Source: Ferrovibrio xuzhouensis
GTDB lineage: Bacteria; Pseudomonadota; Alphaproteobacteria; Ferrovibrionales; Ferrovibrionaceae
Length of the DNA: 64,000 nucleotides
Assembly (NCBI RefSeq): GCF_042648965.1
Contig: NZ_JBHRYJ010000005.1
Coordinates: 215,835 to 279,834 of the forward strand
Reading direction: 5' to 3'
Position numbers and translations under genes: made by a program. Position 1 is the stretch's first letter, and every line of letters begins with the position of its first letter. Positions 17,954 through 26,494 of the stretch are shown here, one piece after another. The notes beneath the pieces were generated by a model. That model did not search any database. It worked only from the letters and a program-made list of their open reading frames with translations, and was not told the DNA's origin.

Positions 17954-19325
17954 GCAGCTGCAGGCCCCGGTTGCTGCGCTCGACCTTCAGCATCTCGGCG
18001 ATCAGGAACGCGAGTTCCAGTGCCTGCGAGGCGTTCAGTCGCGGATCGCAGTGGGTGTGATAGCGGCTGGACAGGTCATCGTCGCCGATCGCCTGGGCAC
18101 CACCCATGCATTCGGTGACGTCCTGGCCGGTCAGCTCGAGATGGATGCCGCCGGCATTGGTACCTTCGGCGATATGCACCTCGAAGAACTGCCGCACTTC
18201 CGACAGGATGCGGTCGAACGGCCGCGTCTTGTAGCCCGAGGTCGAGGTCAGCGTATTGCCATGCATCGGATCGCAGGACCACACCACGGCGCGGCCTTCC
18301 TGCTTCACCTTGCGCAGCAGCGCCGGCAAGTGCTTGTGCACCTTCTCGTGGCCCATGCGGGTGATCAGGGTCAGCCGGCCCGGCCTGTTCTGCGGGTTGA
18401 GCACGTCGATCAGGCGGATCAGCTCATCCGGATCGGTGGTCGGGCCGCATTTCAGGCCGATCGGGTTCAGTACGCCGCGCAGGAACTCGACATGAGCGCC
18501 GTCGAGCTGGCGGGTACGGTCGCCGATCCACAGCATATGCGCCGAGGTGTCGACCCATTCACCCGAGGTCGAATCCACGCGGGTCATCGCCTGCTCGTAG
18601 CCGAGCAGCAAAGCCTCGTGGCTGGTGTAGAAATCCACGGTGCGCAGTTCGTTGGTCTTCTCCGGCGTGATGCCGCAGGCTTCCATGAACGACAGGCATT
18701 CGGTGATGCGCGCCGCCAGGTCCTGCCAGCGCTCGGCCTCCGGGCTCTTGGCGACGAAGCCGAGATTCCAGCCGTGCACGCGGTGCAGGTCGGCATAGCC
18801 GCCATGGGCGAAGGCACGCACCAGGTTCAGCGAGGCGGCTGCCTGGCTGTAGGCCTCGAGCTGCCGGTTCGGATCCGGCACGCGGGCTTCCGACGTGAAA
18901 TCCATGCCGTTGACAATGTCGCCGCGATAGCTCGGCAGCTCGACATCGCCGCGCTTCTCGGTATCCGACGAGCGCGGCTTGGCGAACTGGCCGGCCATGC
19001 GGCCGACCTTGACCACCGGCAGCGCGGCGCCGAACGTCAGCACTACGGCCATCTGCAGGATGACGCGGAAGGTGTCGCGGATCTTGTTGGCGTTGAACTC
19101 GGCGAAGCTCTCCGCACAGTCGCCGCCCTGCAGCAGGAAAGCACGGCCTTCGGCCACGTTGCCGAGCGCGGTGGTCAGGTTGCGGGCCTCGCCGGCAAAC
19201 ACGAGCGGCGGAAACTGGGCAAGCTTGGCCTCGACCGCGGCCAGGGCCGCCGCATCGGGATAATCCGGCACCTGCCGGATCGGTTTGCCTCGCCAGGACT
19301 CCGGCGACCAGTTGCGCGCACTCAT
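17937..19325 (-). CDS. aroG: Class II 3-deoxy-7-phosphoheptulonate synthase
   Basis: A 462-residue plant-type (class II) DAHP synthase that joins phosphoenolpyruvate and erythrose-4-phosphate at the start of the shikimate pathway. Signature segments are LLQGGDCAESFAEF near residue 63, KPRSSDTEKRGDVELPSY near 116, and the metal-binding WSCDPMHGNT and HLELTGQDVTE near the C-terminus. It is shorter at the N-terminus than the regulated mycobacterial type. GAGAGG precedes the ATG, and a perfect inverted repeat lies just upstream (19344-19361). It appears to lead an operon with pncB and a TRAP transporter. Confidence 0.95.
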   Translation of the reverse strand: MSARNWSPESWRGKPIRQVPDYPDAAALAAVEAKLAQFPPLVFAGEARNLTTALGNVAEGRAFLLQGGDCAESFAEFNANKIRDTFRVILQMAVVLTFGAALPVVKVGRMAGQFAKPRSSDTEKRGDVELPSYRGDIVNGMDFTSEARVPDPNRQLEAYSQAAASLNLVRAFAHGGYADLHRVHGWNLGFVAKSPEAERWQDLAARITECLSFMEACGITPEKTNELRTVDFYTSHEALLLGYEQAMTRVDSTSGEWVDTSAHMLWIGDRTRQLDGAHVEFLRGVLNPIGLKCGPTTDPDELIRLIDVLNPQNRPGRLTLITRMGHEKVHKHLPALLRKVKQEGRAVVWSCDPMHGNTLTSTSGYKTRPFDRILSEVRQFFEVHIAEGTNAGGIHLELTGQDVTECMGGAQAIGDDDLSSRYHTHCDPRLNASQALELAFLIAEMLKVERSNRGLQLHAAQA

Positions 19326-19343
19326 CTCGACCTCTCAGGACGA

Positions 19344-19361
19344 CAGTTACGTCTGTAACTG
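19344..19361 (-). promoter_or_regulatory. Inverted repeat in the leader of the DAHP synthase gene
   Basis: CAGTTAC-GTCT-GTAACTG is a perfect 7-bp inverted repeat with a 4-base spacer, 19 bases upstream of the start codon and just before the ribosome binding site. It could be an operator or a small leader hairpin. No regulator can be named. Confidence 0.5.
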
Positions 19362-19503
19362 CTTCGTATGCCTGCGGAATTGCAGGCGGATACACAGGGC
19401 AGTGAGAATAGGGCTTCGCCCCGGGGTTTTCCAGTGCCCGAGTCGGCCTCGGCAGTCTCCGGATCCCGGCGTTTTCCCCGGATATCGGCGGCGGGCAGCC
19501 GGA

Positions 19504-20184
19504 TCAGGCCTCGGGCAGGCTGGCCCGGGGCTTGAGCGGCCGGGCCGGGTTGCCGGCCACCACCGCATCGTCGGGGACATCCTTGACCACCACCGAGGCC
19601 ATGCCGACCAGGGCCCGGGCGCCGATCCGGATATGCGGCCGGATCGACGCCGCCCCGCCGATAAAGGCATTCTCGCCGATATCGGTAAAGCCGAGGATGG
19701 TGATCCCCGACGACAGGGTGACGTAGTCGCTGATCGCCGAATGATGGTTCACCACCGTGTTCTGCAGGATGATCACATGATTGCCGATGGTCGCGCCGGC
19801 GCAGATCACGCTGTTGGCCATGATCGTGGTGCCGATGCCGACCCGGCAGTTCGGCGATACCGTCGCCGCGGGATGGATCACCGTCTCGAAGCGGTCGGCA
19901 GGAATGCCGCTGCGCGCGATCACCTCCGGCTTTTTCAGGTAGGTCGCCGGGCTGGCCACACCGTTGATGAACCAGCATCCGTCAAAGTCGCGCGCCTGGT
20001 CGACACGGCCGAGCACGGGGCGGCCGAAAATGCTGGTGCCACGATTCTGCGGCAGGTCGTCGAGAAAGCCGCGCAGGTCATAGACTGGCCGGTTCGGGGC
20101 GCGGCGGTTGATCTCGTCGACGGCATCGAGGATCGACAGCGAGTTGCCACCGGCGCCGAGGATAATGAGGGGACGTGGCGTCAT
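19504..20184 (-). CDS. NeuD/PglD-like sugar O-acyltransferase
   Basis: A 226-residue acetyltransferase of the sialic-acid O-acetyltransferase NeuD type. The N-terminus LIILGAGGNSLSILDAV is the nucleotide-sugar binding Rossmann part. From about residue 100 the hexapeptide repeats of a left-handed beta-helix are plain (NCRVGIGTTIMANSVICAG, then IGNHVIILQNTVV). It acetylates an amino or hydroxyl group of a sugar using acetyl-CoA. The gene lies 101 bases downstream of the methyltransferase and OGT-like genes, which suggests a shared glycan or protein modification task. Confidence 0.85.
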   Translation of the reverse strand: MTPRPLIILGAGGNSLSILDAVDEINRRAPNRPVYDLRGFLDDLPQNRGTSIFGRPVLGRVDQARDFDGCWFINGVASPATYLKKPEVIARSGIPADRFETVIHPAATVSPNCRVGIGTTIMANSVICAGATIGNHVIILQNTVVNHHSAISDYVTLSSGITILGFTDIGENAFIGGAASIRPHIRIGARALVGMASVVVKDVPDDAVVAGNPARPLKPRASLPEA

Positions 20185-20285
20185 GCGGCCTCGGGCTGTC
20201 TGCAGTCTGCCGACACGAAAACCACCGGATTGCGGCAGGCTGCCTTCAGGTGGCAGGCATGTCGCGGCTGCATCTTGTTCATGAT

Positions 20286-21014
20286 TCAGGTCCGGTATTT
20301 GTGCTGCACCGGCCAGACCTGCGGCCTGATCTCGAGCCGTTCAGCCAGCACGTAGAGCGCGGCATTGTCCTGCGCCTTGCCGAACCGTCTCGTCATTTCG
20401 ACCGGAAAAGCGGAAAAGCCCTCGGCCAGGTTGCACTCGATGCCGCTGATATAATGCAGGCGGAACCCGTTATCGCCGAAATAGTCGGGATAGATCGTCG
20501 GATTGAAGCTCCAGAAGCCGTGATTGTAGCGGTTCAGCGGAGCGGCATGGATCAGGAAACCGTTCTGGCCGACGGCTTCACAGGCGTTGCGGAAGGCAAC
20601 GCCGACATTGAAGCAGTGTTCACAGGTACCGGTATCGATGACGATGTCGAACCGGTTGCGCAGATCATCAGGCAGTGGCTCGTTAAGATCGACGATCCGC
20701 TCGTTGCCGCGCGCCGCCACGATGTCGATCACGGTGACATCGAGGCCAAGCCGGTCCAAAACCGCCAGGGAATCATACAGCGGATCCGTCGCGCCCTGCA
20801 GACCGTGCCAGCGCCAGATCTGCGCCGCATCAGCACGTTGCGGCAGGTTCTGCATGATCTGCGGGCCGAGAATTTGCATCAGATTCGCCTCCGGCACCAG
20901 CAGGTCGGGATAACCAAGCGCCAGCGCTGTCAGCCGACGGTTGTCGCCGGTGCGCTGGCGCAAAAGCTGCACCGCCTTGGTCAGCAGGGTCAGGTATACT
21001 GCCTCGATCGCCAT
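20286..21014 (-). CDS. Class I SAM-dependent methyltransferase of a glycan-type locus
   Basis: A 242-residue protein. The middle DIVIDTGTCEHCFNVGVAFRN and PLNRYNHGFWSFNPTIYPDY segments are typical of methyltransferase-like proteins found in polysaccharide loci. The canonical glycine-rich motif I is weak, so SAM binding is inferred from the later motifs. The ATG at 21014 is chosen because it lies one base after the stop codon of the upstream glycosyltransferase, a classic coupled arrangement; the longer open frame would run inside that gene. The target is unknown. Confidence 0.7.
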   Translation of the reverse strand: MAIEAVYLTLLTKAVQLLRQRTGDNRRLTALALGYPDLLVPEANLMQILGPQIMQNLPQRADAAQIWRWHGLQGATDPLYDSLAVLDRLGLDVTVIDIVAARGNERIVDLNEPLPDDLRNRFDIVIDTGTCEHCFNVGVAFRNACEAVGQNGFLIHAAPLNRYNHGFWSFNPTIYPDYFGDNGFRLHYISGIECNLAEGFSAFPVEMTRRFGKAQDNAALYVLAERLEIRPQVWPVQHKYRT

Positions 21015-21015
21015 G

Positions 21016-22533
21016 TCAGCCGTTGCCTCCTCCGGTCGCCATGCCGGGCTGGCGGGCCCGGGCCAGGATATCAAAAAACCGTTCCGCCATCGCCGACCCG
21101 TTCGACATATACTCGGTATAATATCGCCGTCCCGCCGCTCCGACCGTCTGGCGGAATCCGGCATCGGCGGCCAGCTGTCCGGCGATCGCCAGATACTCCG
21201 CCTCGCTGTCGACGAAGGCCAGCGGTGCCCCACCATCCGCCGGCCGCATCAGGGCCCGGGTCTGTTCTGCCAGTGCCCCGCCGGCCTCGATCATGCGCAG
21301 GAACTGCAGGCCGTATTGCGTGTCGGGCATCGCCAGCGAGACAAAGGCGGTGCCGGCGGCCAGTGCCTGCATCGCGGTGATGCCGCAGCCGAATGGAAAG
21401 GTCTCCAGGAAAATGTCGATCACCCGCACGTACAGGCTGGTATCGACCCAGCCGATGAAATGGCAGCGGTCCGCCACGCCATGGCGGGCGAAATACGCCG
21501 TCACCGCGGGCAGTTCGCTGCGGCCGGCCCAGACGAAGCCCGCTTGCGGATGCCGCTGCAGGATCGCCGTCACCATGGCGAGATAGGCTTCGGAATTCAG
21601 CTTCTCCTCCCGCGACAGGACGCCGAACAGGATATCGTGGCAGGCAAAGCGGCTGCGCTCGGCGGCAACCCGCGCCGGATCGGCATCGGCCAGGATGTTG
21701 CCGATCGACAGCCGGATGGTTTTCCACAACTCGCCATGCATCCGGCGTTCGGTCTCCGCCCAGTTGCCCTGAGAGATATACTCGTCGATCTCCGGCAGCC
21801 GGAACGGGTGGAATTTCAGGGTCCAGAAGATCTGGACCGGCGCCACCCGCATGGTGAAGGTCATGATCGCCTGCCCCGGCGCCGACAGCCAGACGAAATG
21901 GCTGATCCCTTCGGCAGCGATACGCCGGCGCATCGACGACAGTCTTTCGTACTGGCCGTTGAGCGGCCGGCCGTTCTCGCTTTCGAGATAACAGACCTGC
22001 ACGCCCAGTTCCGCACAGCGCCGGGTCAGCTCCGCGCTCTGGCCCGACAGCACGAAAACCATGGGCGTATCGTGCCATGGCATGCCGCGCGGCCGGTGCC
22101 GCAGCAATTCGAACAACGCATCGGTATGCCCCAGCAGGGCCGGGGTCTGCAGCAGGAAGGCTGCCCGCCAGGGCCGCTCCGGTTGCGGCGTCCACAGCGG
22201 CTGCGGCAGATGCGGATCGCGCAGCCGCCGGCCAAGCGCCGCCATCGGTTCCAGCCAGGACTGGAAGCAATCGCGGACATGCCGCTCGGTCTCGATCTTC
22301 TTGACGAAATGCCGGTAGAGCAGGCCATCGATCAGAAAGCCCAGTTCGGGGCTGACGTCACTGGCCATCGCCGCCGACAGCATCGCCACCACCTGCCGCC
22401 GCACCGCACCGGCCTCGTCGTGGCGGCCATGATCATGCAGCGCACCGCCCAGTTCCATCAGGGCAACGGGATTGCCCGGCTGTTGCCGGACAGCCTCTTC
22501 CGCCGCCTGCACGCTCGCTATGGCCTGGCTCAT
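21016..22533 (-). CDS. GT41-type (OGT/HMW1C-like) glycosyltransferase
   Basis: A 505-residue protein. The first 60 residues contain one degenerate TPR-like helix pair (VRQQPGNPVALMELGGAL). The C-terminal half is a GT-B glycosyltransferase resembling the O-GlcNAc transferase/HMW1C family: GFVWAGRS, CHFIGWVDTSLYVRVIDIFL and ETFPFGCGITAMQALAAGT, where the last binds the nucleotide-sugar. Such enzymes glycosylate proteins in the cytoplasm, for example adhesins or flagellins. No acceptor gene is in this window. It forms a coupled pair with the methyltransferase, and a NeuD-like acetyltransferase follows. Confidence 0.75.
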   Translation of the reverse strand: MSQAIASVQAAEEAVRQQPGNPVALMELGGALHDHGRHDEAGAVRRQVVAMLSAAMASDVSPELGFLIDGLLYRHFVKKIETERHVRDCFQSWLEPMAALGRRLRDPHLPQPLWTPQPERPWRAAFLLQTPALLGHTDALFELLRHRPRGMPWHDTPMVFVLSGQSAELTRRCAELGVQVCYLESENGRPLNGQYERLSSMRRRIAAEGISHFVWLSAPGQAIMTFTMRVAPVQIFWTLKFHPFRLPEIDEYISQGNWAETERRMHGELWKTIRLSIGNILADADPARVAAERSRFACHDILFGVLSREEKLNSEAYLAMVTAILQRHPQAGFVWAGRSELPAVTAYFARHGVADRCHFIGWVDTSLYVRVIDIFLETFPFGCGITAMQALAAGTAFVSLAMPDTQYGLQFLRMIEAGGALAEQTRALMRPADGGAPLAFVDSEAEYLAIAGQLAADAGFRQTVGAAGRRYYTEYMSNGSAMAERFFDILARARQPGMATGGGNG

Positions 22534-22581
22534 GGGCTCAGGCTAGCCGGGCCGGGGTTAACAATCTCCCGCCGCCCGTCC

Positions 22582-23991
22582 CTAGAGGCTGAAAATCTTG
22601 CCCGGATTCATCAGGTTATCGGGATCCAGCGCTTTCTTGATCGCCCGCATCACCGAGACCGCTTCGCCATGCTCGGCCGTCAGGTATTTCATCTTGCCGC
22701 TGCCGATGCCGTGTTCGCCGGTGCAGGTGCCGTCCATGCGCAAGGCCCGGTGCACCAGGCGCTCGCTGAAGGCCTCGACCGTCTCGACCTCTTTGGGGTT
22801 GTTGCGGTCGATCACCACGGAAAGGTGGAAATTGCCGTCGCCGACATGGCCGACCAGCGGCGCGACCAAGCCGGTCTTCACCACGTCGTCCTTGGTCTCG
22901 ATGATGCAGTCGGCCAGCCGCGAGATCGGCACGCAGACATCGGTCGCCATGATCTCGCAGCCCTTGCGCAAAGCCTTGCAGGCATAGGCCGCCGCATGAC
23001 GGGCCTCCCACATCCTGGCACGGTCCTCGGCCTTGGTCGCCCACTGGAAATTCTGCCCGCCATGGTCGCTGGCCAGCGCCTGCACCATCTCGGCCTGTTC
23101 CGCGACGCCGGCCTCGGTGCCGTGGAATTCCAGCATCAGCATGTTCTGCACCGGCAGATCGAGCTTGGAATACTTGTTGATCGCATCGGCCTGCACGTCG
23201 TCGAGCAGTTCGATGCGTGCCACCGGGATGCCGGCCTGGATGGTCTGGATCACGGTGTTGACCGCGCCCTCCAGGGTATCGAAGGAACAGGTCGCCGCCG
23301 CCATCGCCTCGGGGATGCCGTAGAGCTTCAGGGTGATCTCGGTGATGATGCCGAGCGTGCCTTCCGAACCGATGAACAGCCGGGTCAGGTCATAGCCGGC
23401 GGCCGACTTCTTGGCGCGCTTCGAGGTACGGATGATGCGGCCGTCGGCCATCACCACGGTCAGCGCCAGCACGTTCTCGCGCATGGTGCCATAGCGCACG
23501 GCATTGGTGCCGCTGGCGCGGGTCGAGACCATGCCGCCGAGCGAGGCATCGGCGCCAGGGTCGATCGGGAAGAACAGGCCGGTGTCGCGCAGGTATTCGT
23601 TGAGCTGCTTGCGGCGCACGCCGGGCTGCACCACGACGTCGAGATCCTCGGCATTCACCTTCAGTATCTGGTTCATCTGCATCAGGTCGATGGTGACGCC
23701 GCCCTGCAGGGCGGTGACATGGCCCTCCAGCGAAGTGCCGGCGCCATAGGGGATCACCGGCAGGCCATGGGCGGCGCAGATCTTGACGATCTCGGCGACT
23801 TCCTCGGTGCTGTCGGGGAACACCACGGCATCGGGCGGCGACGGAAGCGCCCAGGATTCGTCGCGGCCATGCTGGTCGCGCACCGGCTGGGCCGTCGACA
23901 GGCGCTCACCCAGCAGCTGCTTGAGGGCGGCAATCGCCGCATCGGTGGCGGCGGGGGTCAGGCGATGCTGGGCAGCGGCGACGAGGGCCAT
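22582..23991 (-). CDS. FAD-linked oxidase, GlcD / D-lactate dehydrogenase type
   Basis: A 469-residue flavoprotein with an N-terminal PCMH-type FAD-binding domain (PYGAGTSLEGHVTALQGG; DPGADASLGGMVSTRASGTN) and the C-terminal FAD-oxidase C domain. The conserved HVGDGNFHL and the terminal GTCTGEHGIGSGKM segments are those of GlcD, D-lactate and D-2-hydroxyglutarate dehydrogenases. It oxidises a 2-hydroxy acid and passes electrons to the respiratory chain. The ATG at 23991 has an AAGGAG six to eight bases upstream, so the longer open frame is rejected. No GlcE/GlcF partners are adjacent, which favours a single-subunit D-lactate dehydrogenase. Confidence 0.88.
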   Translation of the reverse strand: MALVAAAQHRLTPAATDAAIAALKQLLGERLSTAQPVRDQHGRDESWALPSPPDAVVFPDSTEEVAEIVKICAAHGLPVIPYGAGTSLEGHVTALQGGVTIDLMQMNQILKVNAEDLDVVVQPGVRRKQLNEYLRDTGLFFPIDPGADASLGGMVSTRASGTNAVRYGTMRENVLALTVVMADGRIIRTSKRAKKSAAGYDLTRLFIGSEGTLGIITEITLKLYGIPEAMAAATCSFDTLEGAVNTVIQTIQAGIPVARIELLDDVQADAINKYSKLDLPVQNMLMLEFHGTEAGVAEQAEMVQALASDHGGQNFQWATKAEDRARMWEARHAAAYACKALRKGCEIMATDVCVPISRLADCIIETKDDVVKTGLVAPLVGHVGDGNFHLSVVIDRNNPKEVETVEAFSERLVHRALRMDGTCTGEHGIGSGKMKYLTAEHGEAVSVMRAIKKALDPDNLMNPGKIFSL

Positions 23992-24140
23992 GGCGTTTCT
24001 CCTTGGATTCCCTACAGGTAGCGCTTTGGCGCCGGCCGGGCAATCGCCCCGATGCGCCTCCGGCGAGCCCAGACATGATCCAGACATGATGCTGGGCCGC
24101 AAAGGTGGCCCTTGGGGGCCGGTTACGCTATGTAGGCGAC

Positions 24141-26477
24141 ATGTCTTCCGACCCTTTTGACCTGTCCGGATTCGAGCCGGAAGCGGCCGCGCCGCCGCCC
24201 GAAGCCGACCGTGGCGCCGCCCTGCCCGCCCCCGACTGGCTTGCCCGCCTGAACGAGGCCCAGGGCGAGGCTGCCGCGCATCTGGACGGCCCGCTGCTGG
24301 TACTGGCCGGCGCCGGCACCGGCAAGACCCGCGTGCTGGTCTCGCGGCTGGCCAACATCCTCTACCGCCGGCTGGCCTGGCCGAGCCAGATCCTCGCGGT
24401 GACCTTCACCAACAAGGCCGCCCGCGAGATGCGCGAGCGCGTCGACCAGCTGATCGGCGGTGTCGTCGAGGGCCTGTGGCTCGGCACTTTCCACGGCATC
24501 GCCAACCGCATCCTGCGCCGCCATGCCGAGCTGGTCGGCCTGAAGCAGAATTTCACCATCCTCGACGACGACGACCAGCTGCGCCTGATCAAGCAGATCA
24601 TCGAGGCCGAGGGGCTGGACGAGAAACAGCTGCCGCCGCGCCTGCTGAAGGGTCAGTTCGACCGCCTGAAGGACCGTGGCCTGGCGCCGGGCAAGCTGCC
24701 CGACAGCGAGACCGGTTTCGCCGAGGGCAAGGGGCCGCAGCTCTACCGCCTCTACTGCGAACGGCTGCTGCAGCTCAATGCCTGCGATTTCGGCGACCTG
24801 CTGCTGCATAACCTGACCCTGTTCCGCGAGCATGCGCAGGTGCTGCAGAAATACCAGCACCAGTTCCGCTACATCCTGGTCGACGAATACCAGGACACCA
24901 ACGTGGCGCAGTACCTGTGGCTGCGGCTGCTGGCGCAGAAGCATCACAACATCTGCTGCGTCGGCGATGATGATCAGTCGATCTACGGCTGGCGCGGCGC
25001 CGAGGTCGGCAACATCCTGCGTTTCGAGAAGGATTTCGAGGGCGCCAAGATCGTGCGGCTGGAGCGCAACTACCGCTCGACACCGCATATCCTCGGCGCC
25101 GCCTCGGGCCTGATTGCCCATAACGAAAGCCGGCTCGGCAAGACCCTGTGGACCGAGCTGAACGAGGGCGAGAAGGTCATCGTGCAGGGCGTCTGGGACG
25201 GCGACGAGGAGGCCCGTGTCGCCGGCGAGGAGATCGAAACCCTGCAGCGCGACGGCGTCTCGCTCAACCAGATGGCCATCCTGGTACGCGCCGGCCATCA
25301 GACCCGCGCCTTCGAGGAACGCTTCCTCACCATCGGCGTGAAATACCGCGTGGTCGGCGGCCTGCGGTTTTACGAACGCCGCGAGATCCGCGACGCCATC
25401 GCCTACTTGCGCGTCATCATGCAGCCCGACGACGATCTCGCCTTCGAACGCATCGTCAACGTGCCCAAGCGCGGCCTCGGCGAGAGCACCCTGCAGATGC
25501 TGCACAAGGCGGCGCGCGCCGCCGGCCGCTCGCTGACCGCGACGCTCGACGAGCTGCTGCAGACCGACGAGATCAAACCCAAGCAGCGCAACACGCTGAA
25601 GGCCCTGATGGGTGACTTCGCGCGCTGGCGGAGCCAGGCGGCGGAACTGCCGCATACCGAAGTCGCCGAGATCGTGCTGGAGGAATCCGGCTATACGCGG
25701 ATGTGGCAGGAGGACAAGTCGCCCGAGGCACCGGGCCGGCTGGAAAATCTGAAGGAACTGATCGGTGCGCTCGGCGAGTTCGAGAATTTCGCCGGCTTCC
25801 TCGACCATGTGGCGCTGGTGATGGACACCGAGAACAGCGAAGACGCCGAGATGGTCAGCCTGATGACCCTGCATGCGGCCAAGGGCCTGGAGTTCGACTA
25901 CATCTTCCTGCCCGGCTGGGAGGAGGAACTCTTCCCCAGCCGCCGCTCGCTGGAAGGCAACGGCACGGCGGGTCTGGAAGAAGAACGCCGCCTCGCCTAT
26001 GTCGGCCTGACGCGCGCTCGCAAGCGGGCCCATATCACCTATGCCGCCAACCGCCGCATCTACAACCAGTGGACCTCGGCGATCCCGTCGCGCTTCCTCG
26101 ACGAGTTGCCGCCCGACCATGTCGAGCAGCGCGCCGCGGCCGGACTGTACCGCTCGGCGCGGCCCGGCGGCTTCGGCGGTTTCGCCGACAGCGCCACCGC
26201 CGGCGCAAATCGCGGCGATTACGGCGGCCATACTTGGGATTTCAGCCCGCAGAAACGCCGGCCGGCCGGCCTGATCGAGGGCCGCGTCCGCCATGTCAGC
26301 GACGACGACGTGGTGCAGCACAGCCCCGACGACCTCGCCTTCGGCCTCGGCGACCGCGTCTTCCACGTCAAGTTCGGCTATGGCCGCATCCGCGGCATCG
26401 AAGGCAACAAGCTGCTGATCGCCTTTGAGAAGGCCGGCGAGAAGCGCGTCATTGCCTCCTTTGTCGAAAAAGCCTGA
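24141..26477 (+). CDS. uvrD: UvrD/PcrA-type superfamily 1 DNA helicase
   Basis: A helicase of about 778 residues that unwinds DNA 3' to 5' in excision and mismatch repair. Motif I (Walker A) AGAGTGKT is at residues 56-63. Motif Ia (VTFTNKAAREMRER), motif II (VDEYQDTN), motif III (DDQSIYGWRGA), motif V (MTLHAAKGLEFD) and motif VI (YVGLTRARKR) follow in order. The C-terminus has the Tudor-like KFGYGRIRGIEGNKLLIAFE segment that binds RNA polymerase in PcrA. The 20-residue acidic, Pro/Ala-rich N-terminal extension is not conserved. An ATG 36 bases upstream is a possible alternative start. prmA follows after 17 bases. Confidence 0.95.
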   Translation: MSSDPFDLSGFEPEAAAPPPEADRGAALPAPDWLARLNEAQGEAAAHLDGPLLVLAGAGTGKTRVLVSRLANILYRRLAWPSQILAVTFTNKAAREMRERVDQLIGGVVEGLWLGTFHGIANRILRRHAELVGLKQNFTILDDDDQLRLIKQIIEAEGLDEKQLPPRLLKGQFDRLKDRGLAPGKLPDSETGFAEGKGPQLYRLYCERLLQLNACDFGDLLLHNLTLFREHAQVLQKYQHQFRYILVDEYQDTNVAQYLWLRLLAQKHHNICCVGDDDQSIYGWRGAEVGNILRFEKDFEGAKIVRLERNYRSTPHILGAASGLIAHNESRLGKTLWTELNEGEKVIVQGVWDGDEEARVAGEEIETLQRDGVSLNQMAILVRAGHQTRAFEERFLTIGVKYRVVGGLRFYERREIRDAIAYLRVIMQPDDDLAFERIVNVPKRGLGESTLQMLHKAARAAGRSLTATLDELLQTDEIKPKQRNTLKALMGDFARWRSQAAELPHTEVAEIVLEESGYTRMWQEDKSPEAPGRLENLKELIGALGEFENFAGFLDHVALVMDTENSEDAEMVSLMTLHAAKGLEFDYIFLPGWEEELFPSRRSLEGNGTAGLEEERRLAYVGLTRARKRAHITYAANRRIYNQWTSAIPSRFLDELPPDHVEQRAAAGLYRSARPGGFGGFADSATAGANRGDYGGHTWDFSPQKRRPAGLIEGRVRHVSDDDVVQHSPDDLAFGLGDRVFHVKFGYGRIRGIEGNKLLIAFEKAGEKRVIASFVEKA

Positions 26478-26494
26478 CAGCGAAAGCTCCGGTT

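Noticed and set aside
20941..24021. Open frame of 1026 codons on the plus strand
   Set aside because: It is antisense to the glycosyltransferase and the FAD oxidase, both of which have clear family motifs and ribosome sites. The product is low-complexity.
24068..24090. Tandem 11-mer CCAGACATGAT before the helicase gene
   Set aside because: Only two copies with no symmetry or partner site; probably chance or slippage with no evident role.
24123..26366. Open frame of 747 codons on the minus strand
   Set aside because: It is a full antisense shadow of the UvrD-type helicase gene.
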